Source: CAYNTC01 sp964432925 (GTDB taxonomy: Bacteria; Planctomycetota; Phycisphaerae; Sedimentisphaerales; Anaerobacaceae). From it: a stretch of 33,104 nt of DNA. Within the stretch, counting starts at the first letter, position 1. Each line of letters starts with the position of its first letter. Under the pieces are notes generated by a model. That model saw only the letters and a list, made by a program, of their open reading frames with translations. It was not told the DNA's origin and searched no databases. A program made the position numbers and the translations under genes. Shown one piece after another: positions 21,501 to 23,906 of this stretch. The stretch covers positions 1 to 33,104 of the forward strand of contig CAYSPM010000011.1 of the NCBI GenBank assembly GCA_964432925.1, read 5' to 3'.

Positions 21501-22366
21501 AACCGTGTAAGTTCTGTGACCTCGTTCGTAACGGTATCATTACTTTTGAAGATTTTGCTGAATTCGCCTCCAGATGGCTCCGCCAGGATTGCTCAAGGTC
21601 CAATAGTTGGTGTACAGGTGCCGATTTCACGTTCGACAATAATATTGACCTTATGGACTTAGCTTTCTTTGCTGATTGCTGGCTCATAAGTGATACTGAT
21701 CCACCGATTCCCAANNNNNNNNNNNNNNNNNNNNNNNNNNNNNNNNNNNNNNNNNNNNNNNNNNNNNNNNNNNNNNNNNNNNNNNNNNNNNNNNNNNNNN
21801 NNNNNNNNNNNNNNTCGATCACTATGGTTGCAACCACAGCCTATGACGTAAGCGGCGTTGAATACTACTTCGATTGCAATAATGTCGACAGACCTGAGGG
21901 ACATGATAGTGGCTGGCAACAGAGTCCTGCCTATACAGATACCGACCTTAATCCTGATACTGAGTACTGCTATCGTGTCAGGGCAAGAGACAGATCCTCC
22001 AGCGCCAACGAGACTGCGTGGTCCGAGTATTTCTGTGCTAGGACCGAGGAACCACCTGATACCGATCCTCCGGAACCCAACCCGATGCAGTTTGATCCGA
22101 ACGGCCTACCTCGCGAGTTCTGGGGAGGCGGAGGACCGTTCGATTATTATGCCGAAATGACGGCAGTTGTGGCCACGGATGAAAGTGGCTTTGTGGAGTA
22201 CGAGTTCCAGTGTATCGACGACCCAGGTCTTAGCAGCGACTGGCAGCTTGGGAATACATACACTAAGCTGGTTGGTGGTGCCGGTCGTGGTTACCGGTTC
22301 AAGGTCAGAGCTCGTGACTTGTATAACAATAGAACTGGGTGGTCACAGGCATATCCAGCTCAGTAG
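6554..22366 (+). CDS. Giant secreted S8 protease / beta-helix / VWA / dockerin-like multidomain protein
   Basis: Nominally 5270 residues, but 100 N at 21715-21814 make the true length unknown. I chose ATG 6554 (AGGAAG at 6541-6546, spacing 7) over the in-frame TTG 6464. Residues 1-30 are a signal peptide ending VALAAP. A fervidolysin-type prodomain (about 45-170) precedes a subtilisin-like S8 domain with an intact triad: Asp190 (DTGID), His255 (HGTHVAG), Ser428 (GTSAAAPHVSG), plus oxyanion Asn347 (AGNES). Five right-handed beta-helix modules follow (about residues 485-989, 1170-2068, 2229-3120, 3200-4113, 4283-4979). Each opens with a YxTIQxAIxxAxDGD-like strand and closes with TRTD...VDxGYHY. 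One or two 'bacterial repeat' domains separate successive modules. Modules 2 and 4 contain a VWA domain. A dockerin-like pair and fibronectin-III-like repeats finish the chain. It is probably surface-attached or released; the protease may mature the protein itself or process partners. Substrate and ligand are unknown. It lies downstream of, and probably in an operon with, the secretin. Confidence 0.85.
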   Translation: MEQRVLKRPKSWQFLISSMVIVCAQVALAAPNEFSGINLSYLLESGVTHAPGEIMVRFANTAAHTPVGPVITGPRTVRSIRTIMSDFVITGASVRREFDGVVPGLALVKLPEGVSVIDAVIKFNNSYSVIYAEPNHKIRMHVVPNDPLFANQWALDNTGQTGGLPDADIDAPEGWDITTGSADIIVAVTDTGIDVNHPDIFDNIWINDGEVNEPGVVDPEVDANDVDDDGNGYNDDFYGYDFVDDDSDPADENWHGTHVAGIIGAIGNNAEGIAGVCWNVKLMALRILDADGNGDVADAVEAIQYAVANGASVINASWGGAEYDQSLFDAIETAGDSGVIFVTSAGNESANNDSYFFAYPANFELDSVISVMSTDHFDEMSGFSNYGPTTVHLGAPGENIISTTPVELTDAMEADGVPTGYAYASGTSAAAPHVSGACALMIVVNPNYTPLEMRTIIMRATDPVLPGLCISGGRLNLYNTILIARPGRVLLISRRTAYSFETIQEAINAAGDGDTVIAHYNNWYLERINFLGKQITVRSGDIDASPFYGVPSQQNTYISGILDPGTIVGFSGGEDEQCILQGFTITDGTEGIHLSGSLPAISQCVITQNQGSGIFCINSAPSISDTTINDNTTAGNGGGVYCDSNSAPSLDKCIVSENIASQHGGGIYCESGTEPNLSDTIISMNTSGQSGGGIYCGEGSNPYITSCRISDNSAQWEGGGIYCVESSPDITDCTITGNATDWDGAGIYCDVGAEPNITNCEIVSNIADYDGGGIYCNATSPLIKNCLLVTNTVESWDGGGIYCSDASPAIVNCTFVGNTGNPFDGLGGALYCAGDSDPTVTNCIFNDNNDVAIYEGSSVSNPDVTFCLFYYNRQGDYYDNDTQAIYNLNDTDPANPLSGRNNIIGNPMFVSGRIGDYYLSQYDAGQILDVNGEIVDPNVNPQDATSPAVDAGSASADAIGMHIYSTRTDNFEDPNGYKDFGLVDIGYHYNDPEPTRQFSLVTAVDPAGAGLISPDAAGSPHTYSQYTQVPLRASPVDPNTNQFKAWQGTDDDTRVDRTSGGAIAQVQTNIVTMDSSKLVTAQFETILVTLRARVVTGNGTVRPRTGQYPRGSVVELTATPTNPAHRIKWVGTDNDYSTVRTNTVTMSPPFMIDPRDGREFKEVEVTFYEARTLDVPGDYMRIQDAIDDANSGDVIIIAPGTYSYEPGQHPNGDNIIIDRNGIMLVSSNPDDPCVVADTVINGRFVIMGVDRSTIIDGLTIRNPVLVDWFMIDPIDDPETDAGEPGLPGNGYYGGGMALIGSASPTVRNCIFDGCYVWGAHGSNGLPGEPGGNGGRSGWGRGGGVSIGYSGNPLFVNCTFTDCWARGSDAGNGGDGQNGFGGGRGGSWGEAYWIYSGYGGAVYCYPESSPEFEHCTFTDNQSYGGSCGISGTPYYSSYPMNHYKLTNYGGAVYAAEESAPVFKDCVFSGNGADVVGPDSHARDGEIPIYYDPYLGYGGAVAFEDSASLTFENCSFNDNLASIGGAMWASWAEPSITDSNFIANRALHGGGVYYVGGAINITNSDFTQNEALVDTSIVDPNEPDIFQQIWGEGGAIYCFDAETTILDSYIAENSAGGSGGGIYIAGSNTGLIKNCLIVDNSALRDGGGISCDWHNELTIRNSTIADNSVAGIAATYGGGIYCSYGSYAQIIDSIIWDNASAYEGQQIAVGTGFEYDPIPATVEISYSDIEPDPDPNELGPLALDLVFCIDSTGSMYDDIDAVKASATVITGSISDMIEDFRIAVVDYKDFNQPNLDPSIETPYGGPTDYPYKDNSVFTTDVNEVIAAIDSIVASGGADGPESVLAALMHCIDHNSVRAVIEPNFYGADPNWRGPGAWRTGERTVRAIIIMGDAPSHRPPYDPCEPFTGYVVDDIVTAATEGPEGPIKIFSIVIGDWLETIEDFTALSQGTGGVMLTAADASEVVDAIMEAIELIMRVPPMIYVDDTCELAGLDIDTQLWDLNSHNIGEDPLFTYGYYLSQIASGEPNDSPCVNTGSADVRDPNVDIDPNKYTTRTDGVGDFGIVDMGYHYAIDSMARLTVTFVDANGMVLDPSLAHGYVDPNNRLYPIGSIVQLVAHPDPNYRVAFWTGTDDDLSKALTNTVTMTEDKLIIVQFDPDIYELTTIVRGDNGTIEPASGPQFAGVIELTAYPDSGYRVKQWIGTDNDPSWNSNTNTVTLDSDRTVIVEFERDITRNLRVPSQYGTIEDAVAAASYGGTNIILNPGVHYVSTPEGIDFKHKAVTLTSEDPDDPAVIATTIIDCRGTRYVPCRAFHFHSGEDSNTVITGLTIRNGYIRGTMGDQGRYGILTPQPYELIPDQNPDPDSTPPRTERGRDATGVGYGGAILCENASSPTFRNCVITDCIVTGGQGGNGAAGRMGQWQWQPVDPAVAEQQTNDGQWGGHGGAGYGTGYGGAIACLGRSCPVIIDCTIKGNIARGGCGGDGGNGGSAYTEDGGQTFQGLESSGGNGGEAHGRGLGGGIFCEDGSCPVIKDCTFKNNIAMTGTGGPGGAIGEGNARDAPILANVGSVGDVYPEPGIAGGAAYYVDADPNFINCKFISNSAREVFPVYSGYYQGIYGQQKEVRLYTIGGALYSGNGNTVKVNNCQFKANLGGAIYIESNGVVDVNDSLFENNEMLDRRDRYGYYYHPSYSHDFLDFLFYYPEFTRTEIDYVGGALYVGPDCNGVNVKNSIFNGNYALEDGGAIHGKSNINLTDCSFGGNQADSCGGAVDVYYDTNDPNTRKILVMDVNSCTFTGNKATEGMTGWGGAVHLQDFNATFTDCYFVNNTAKNGAGLFIVGGDITLRRTVINSNKAVGGSGIDTKGYLDSFRYYPLYTIDDLSNIEHWYYDPNGLPKIDMAGGHDIGGGLVCADTQATIEHCVLQNNVAEGVNGSGGAINFSGGYVNHLVKNCLLTDNYATKEGGAVYCDFYATPRFENCTFSGNSAGKLGGAIFSDWTSDPTVIDSIIHDCNSVAVAEEDFGNASVEYCLFYSNSDGDYGIYDTLTELTDTLTAADIGVNNIEGDPLFVTGPLGDYYLGQVAAGQSANSPAVDAGSGLASDRSLSTYTTRTDSSSDTDDVDIGYHYADHSSIPQYTLTVTVADGHGRVEPSSGTYYAGTLVTLTAQPEMGWRVASWSGTSEDSSTSLTNVVLMETDKHVAVAFEQTRTIVVGSDTDYTSIQRAIDDANDGDVVIVKTGVYYPTTIHPYRIWGVEMIEVGNKAITLTSTNPEDPKVVAATILDGYWFRIFNVGPEMIIDGFTIRNAQRDGLVTVNTSPEADDGFYGESMYGGAMQILNASPTVRNCVFENCSVTGGDGAPGDNGTQQHSVGFDGGWGGKAYGGAVYCGYNSNPTFENCSFTNCFARGGNGGDGGDGNLGDKGGRGGGWEWADSQEEKYANSWWDGWEYGDKLNIAIDYDPYDAYLDPYYRYSGYGGAVYCENYTAPKFIDCSFTDNTTYGGVCGIGGIDAAGIQTPDRNLKIENHGGAVYACDISNPEFVNCIFTGNLADTSNDFIATDGTPSTVQNNDDPYISYGGAVSIEDDCSAKFVNCVFSDDQACIGGGVYWSNATATVIDCNFAENEAYHGAALYSVESTAIITGSNFTSNIALADIAETNDPNFAVQIGNVLGQGGGYYCLSTVANIIDCFFAENEAGASGGAIYFAGSDQQTSFSPYVYNCLFTGNMASRDGGAVSSNWFAEPVISNSTIADNHATGAIGYGGGIYCGTDSNTVIIDSIIWGNTAIDGAQIAVGTGFIEHGSRPSRLNISYSDIQPEYDPNEVKKPTKLDVVFCIDTTGSMADDIDAVKAASAQIISSIAQEYPDFRIAIVDYRDFNEAPYGDPDIDYPYNDVLPFETDIAAVEAGIDSLAIGSGADWEESVYAALMHCIDGESLNGWRIGSDVSRAIILIGDAPPHEPEPITGYTLSGVIAAARTGAAPKKILAIPVESNVITVSFFSRLGEGTAGAVIEAEDASDVPGAVMEAIDLIWRPPVGILVETDCQLDWYDDVTDTWDPQSHNIALDPFFTAGYYLSQMASGQPITSPCVDAGSADANDPNIDLYMHTTRTDGVFDAGIVDMGYHYKKGLTQYRLVVTVAPDPSDGLEHGYVDPNLAVVYEGYGENVITITAYPDDGYKVKSWTGTDDDSSTKRTNTVTLTEDRNVVVEFEPAATYNLTAVVIDRGDGPHGTIEPSAGSFYDGVTISLTARPDSGYKVKTWYGTDDDSSTESTNTVTIDGADVFVYVEFWLPVPSLISVPGDYSTIQNAVSAAMDGDTIVVDPGRYYGGYEGYGLVIDKSVVITSRDPHDPCTVASTVIDGYVGMNEFRNLGVIFTYNTDANTILNGFTIENCGGSFGDGEDGDRDEGHPNGYDGECGFAAGIIIEPYASPVIKNCIIRNNEVIGGDGGAGVGADENNNAGRGGWSGWARGGGIYCGVYSAPKFINCRIENNLARGGIGGTGGDYADGGGSANYGGNYSRAQAYNISTEPNSTDSELVEGNLWEVWQWDLAASYWPMYGEPRRTSYFGDYRWYSGYGGGVFCDAGSNVTFEHCEVRGNRTYGGMSGQGGVRGPAGRQHEPLIPYQIPSYGAGVYCADDSTITFNGCTFEENIASEVEDPAEPEHRLDPYAGFGGGVCAESSAMLAFVDCNFVDNDADSGGGLYIHDSNATIIDCNIASNTALRGAGFLGAKGLMSMTNSLLTRNIADTDVSDPNDDDIVTAGAGLYFWSADATIADCNLNGNRAVGSGGGLYVRGRSEFSFVNCLIINNEAGRDGGGASVNWYANPLIANCTFVGNAAPGIIGESNKTGLGGALNCAYNGWCEVTDSIFWNNQALKGSEISISSGFELDPLCGTISISYCDIKPSPNNISVDEECTLNWGSGNIDEDPLFVSGMFGNYYLSQVDVGAPGQTRQSPCVDAGSDLAGNLGMTTSTTRTDRVPDTGRVDIGYHYPLLEPCKFCDLVRNGIITFEDFAEFASRWLRQDCSRSNSWCTGADFTFDNNIDLMDLAFFADCWLISDTDPPIPXXXXXXXXXXXXXXXXXXXXXXXXXXXXXXXXXXSITMVATTAYDVSGVEYYFDCNNVDRPEGHDSGWQQSPAYTDTDLNPDTEYCYRVRARDRSSSANETAWSEYFCARTEEPPDTDPPEPNPMQFDPNGLPREFWGGGGPFDYYAEMTAVVATDESGFVEYEFQCIDDPGLSSDWQLGNTYTKLVGGAGRGYRFKVRARDLYNNRTGWSQAYPAQ
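7063..8003 (+). other. Peptidase S8 (subtilisin-like) catalytic domain of the giant protein
   Basis: The domain carries, in order, DTGIDVNHPD (catalytic Asp), an acidic Asp-rich insert (7201-7300, perhaps a calcium-binding loop), NWHGTHVAGIIG (His), VINASWGG (substrate cleft), TSAGNES (oxyanion Asn) and GTSAAAPHVSGACAL (Ser). All key residues are present, so activity is expected. The preceding segment ending VPNDPLFANQWALDNTGQ is the usual junction between the prodomain and a subtilase. Confidence 0.92.
8462..9036 (+). repeat. Seven consecutive beta-helix rungs (PbH1-type) in module 1
   Basis: Seven rungs, each beginning GGGIYC or a close variant, recur every 26-27 residues (about 80 bases). 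Within each rung a second conserved site (usually NC or DC followed by a beta strand) comes about 10 residues after the first Cys. This is the clearest run of the parallel beta-helix repeat; the same rungs recur with longer inserted loops in modules 2 to 5. Confidence 0.85.
9541..10062 (+). repeat. Bacterial repeat domain pair between modules 1 and 2
   Basis: Two copies of a short beta domain read as TAxPxxxxxFKxWxGTDDDxxxxxTNxVTM...VxxxFE, the pattern of Pfam-type 'bacterial repeat' (InlB B-repeat-like) domains. Similar pairs lie at 12770-13236 and 18910-19389, and a single copy at 15934-16150, so the domains act as regular spacers between beta-helix modules. Confidence 0.7.
11768..12473 (+). 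other. VWA domain 1, nested inside beta-helix module 2
   Basis: A von Willebrand factor A fold begins LDLVFCIDSTGSM, with the metal-ion-dependent adhesion site D-x-T-x-S intact, and continues FRIAVVDYKDF, GGADGPESVLAALMHC, AIIIMGDAPSH and LTAADASEVVDAIMEAI. VWA domains bind protein or matrix ligands through a divalent metal. It lies between the beta-helix phrase EISYSDIEPD and the module-closing phrase HNIGEDPLF. Confidence 0.85.
18004..18618 (+). other. VWA domain 2, nested inside beta-helix module 4
   Basis: This copy begins LDVVFCIDTTGSM (intact D-x-T-x-S metal site) and matches VWA domain 1 along its length: FRIAIVDYRDF, GADWEESVYAALMHC, AIILIGDAPPH, IEAEDASDVPGAVMEAI. It is inserted at the same place in its module, between NISYSDIQPE and HNIALDPFF. 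Confidence 0.85.
21500..21690 (+). other. Dockerin-like repeat pair of the giant protein
   Basis: Two EF-hand-like loops followed by helices: DLVRNGIITFEDFAEFASRWL, then about 19 residues, then DFTFDNNIDLMDLAFFADCWL. In true type I dockerins the calcium loop is DxNxDGxxxxxD; here the first loop lacks the usual Asn/Asp at position 3, while the second is closer. Planctomycetes carry many such degenerate dockerins; whether a cohesin partner exists is unknown. Confidence 0.7.
21715..21814. other. Assembly gap of 100 N
   Basis: Exactly 100 undetermined bases, a standard placeholder for a gap of unknown size. It falls at DTDPPIPN, the first strand of a fibronectin-III-like repeat whose later part (SITMVATTA) resumes after the gap. 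With 100 bases the reading frame happens to continue; any true size equal to 1 modulo 3 would do the same. Confidence 0.98.
21815..22366 (+). other. C-terminal fibronectin-III-like repeats of the giant protein
   Basis: Two related beta domains: one partial, with SGVEYYFDCNNV, then NPDTEYCYRVRARD; a second starting DTDPPEPNPMQF, then SGFVEYEFQC and GYRFKVRARDLYNN. The DTDPP linker recurs before each, including just before the gap. No C-terminal sorting signal (PEP-CTERM, LPXTG) is visible; the chain ends at SQAYPAQ. Confidence 0.65.
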
Positions 22367-22403
22367 ACAGCACTACTGCGATAGCAGTGGCTGTTTAAGA
22401 TAT

Positions 22404-22428
22404 GGCTGCGGTCTTACGGGCCGCAGCC
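22404..22428 (+). terminator. Hairpin terminator after the giant gene
   Basis: A perfect 8-base stem GGCTGCGG / CCGCAGCC with a 9-base loop begins 37 bases after the stop codon. Only a weak T-rich stretch (CATTCATTTC) follows, so termination may be imperfect. A weaker hairpin (CTACTGC / GCAGTGG around 22373-22390) directly precedes it. Confidence 0.5.
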
Positions 22429-22444
22429 CGCATTCATTTCTATC

Positions 22445-22476
22445 CGTTCTACGCAATTAGCCAACTGTGTAGAACG
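22445..22476. repeat. Inverted repeat between convergent genes
   Basis: CGTTCTACGCA and TGTGTAGAACG pair over 11 bases (one G-T pair) around a 10-base loop. It lies between the ends of two convergent genes and could act as a stabilising 3' hairpin for either transcript; neither side has a good T-tract, so I do not call it an intrinsic terminator. Confidence 0.45.
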
Positions 22477-22515
22477 TATGCGCTCAGAGACTGTAGTTTC
22501 GCGACAGTTCTCTCA

Positions 22516-23445
22516 TCAATATTCCTGTCTCAGGTGCTGTTGCGCCCAGATACCAAGACCTGCCCCAATCAACAATAACAACCCAAAAAGTACTTGCAGC
22601 CTTGTCAGCGATTCTCCGAAGACAACATTGGAAATCGCCAGAACAGTAAAAGGCTGCACCAGTATCACAAGAGCTGGAATAGTCGCACCAATACGCTTTA
22701 TTGCCGCATAATATACTACATGGCCAAGCGCTATCGCCGTCACTGCCGAGATAACGACACACGCCCATTGCCACACACCCATCTGCAAACACTCGCTAAC
22801 ATCCCCAAACACTATCGCAAACACCACCAACCCACCAACCGTGTATATGCTTATTACCGAAAATCCATCCCGCGATCCGACATTACGAAAAGCAACCTTA
22901 ACACATACCGTGTACACCCCCCACATCAATGACATCAAAAGAGCAAGCACTATCCCTGCTACCGTCCCCGGCCCTGCAAAGTCATCCTTAAAATACAGCA
23001 CACCTGCCACACCAATCAGCGATAGCACAAGTCCAAACCAAAATCGGCTGCTTTTGGCCAATGGTCTCTCATCTCGAAACAAAATAAGCGAAAAGCCTGC
23101 CACCCAGAGCACGCTTGTCTTCGAAAGCAGCACCAAAAACGCTGGCCCCATATAGTAGAATGCTGCTGCCCACATGCTCTGCATCACAATATTTGGCCCC
23201 GCCGGCAGAATTGCCCTCCACCATATAGCCTTATCAAATCGTCCCTTCAGATTGGAGTGTATAAGAAACGGCAGCCAGAACAAACACGCTACTGAATACC
23301 TTAGCAGATTCTGTGTCCATGAATCGAGATACCCCGTCAGGTATTTGATAAAGATCGGCCCAACCGACCAGAGCACAACTGTCCCAATGCAAGCCATTGT
23401 CGCGGTAACATCGAGCTTTCTAGCGTTCACCTGCTTACTTTGCAT
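22516..23445 (-). CDS. EamA/DMT superfamily transporter
   Basis: A 309-residue inner-membrane protein with about ten membrane segments in two homologous halves, the EamA (RhaT/YdcZ-like) arrangement of drug/metabolite transporters. Family features include the start TMACIGTVVLWSVGPIFIKY, RYSVACLFWLPFL, LIGVAGVLYF at the end of the first half, and ALVILVQPFTVLAISNVVFGE in the second half. The length is normal for the family. ATG 23445 has AGGA four bases upstream. The gene stands alone and converges on the giant gene. Members export or import amino acids, nucleotides or small metabolites; the substrate cannot be read from sequence. Confidence 0.85.
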   Translation of the reverse strand: MQSKQVNARKLDVTATMACIGTVVLWSVGPIFIKYLTGYLDSWTQNLLRYSVACLFWLPFLIHSNLKGRFDKAIWWRAILPAGPNIVMQSMWAAAFYYMGPAFLVLLSKTSVLWVAGFSLILFRDERPLAKSSRFWFGLVLSLIGVAGVLYFKDDFAGPGTVAGIVLALLMSLMWGVYTVCVKVAFRNVGSRDGFSVISIYTVGGLVVFAIVFGDVSECLQMGVWQWACVVISAVTAIALGHVVYYAAIKRIGATIPALVILVQPFTVLAISNVVFGESLTRLQVLFGLLLLIGAGLGIWAQQHLRQEY

Positions 23446-23511
23446 TGCATCCTCATTCTCTCCCAGCTTGCAATCCTACCTTTGCTTTTTCTCTGAATCA
23501 ACCATTTCCGA

Positions 23512-23531
23512 ATATATATATATATATATAT
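23512..23531. repeat. (AT)10 dinucleotide repeat
   Basis: Ten perfect AT units lie about 65 bases upstream of the EamA start. Such a run melts easily and could vary in length by slippage, affecting promoter spacing for the leftward gene; that is inference. Confidence 0.9.
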
Positions 23532-23593
23532 TATGTTTAGCCCCCAGCACTGCTAGGTATTTTCTTCCAGCTTAGGTCTTTTCCTATCCAGTT

Positions 23594-23770
23594 TTGCCAC
23601 TTCGTGACGACATAATAGATGACCAGAAACTGATCGTCCTTGCTGAGCATTTGACGATGGAAGTGTATGATCTTAAGGTTTGTAGAGACGCGAGTCTGTG
23701 CCCATTTTCAAGCGGAGATTCTACCTTCGAGTTGGTTGAGGCGGCTGAAATCGCAGAGAATGACCTATAA
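23594..23770 (+). CDS. Possible small ORF or gene remnant, 58 codons, unrecognised
   Basis: A frame from TTG to TAA encodes an acidic peptide (starting MPLRDDIIDDQKLIVLAEHL and ending ELVEAAEIAENDL). It has no visible ribosome binding site and a TTG start, and I do not recognise it. The amphipathic composition is protein-like, so it may be the decayed end of a lost gene or a small protein. A frame of this length can also arise by chance. Confidence 0.15.
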   Translation: MPLRDDIIDDQKLIVLAEHLTMEVYDLKVCRDASLCPFSSGDSTFELVEAAEIAENDL

Positions 23771-23906
23771 TACTTGCAATTATATGATGAATATAGTAAT
23801 TTAAGGTAATCGGAAGGCTTATAAAGGGGGAATCTTCAGATATATTTCCCTTTGACCTTGGAGATTAAAATTACTATCTGTCATGGCTATATGAAGGAAT
23901 CATAAA

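Larger units (their letters stand above)
23446..23906. other. Intergenic region between divergent genes
   Basis: About 460 bases between the EamA gene (leftward) and the chagasin-propeller gene (rightward). It contains an (AT)10 run and one short open frame, listed separately. For the rightward gene I see GAAGGA at 23893-23898 as ribosome binding site, but only weak promoter candidates (TTGCAA at 23775-23780 with TAATTT 17 bases on). No RNA gene or operator is evident. Confidence 0.5.

Noticed and set aside
22594..23575. Plus-strand frames opposite the EamA gene
   Set aside because: Composition rich in His, Arg and Tyr and no motifs; the minus strand encodes a clear ten-segment transporter.
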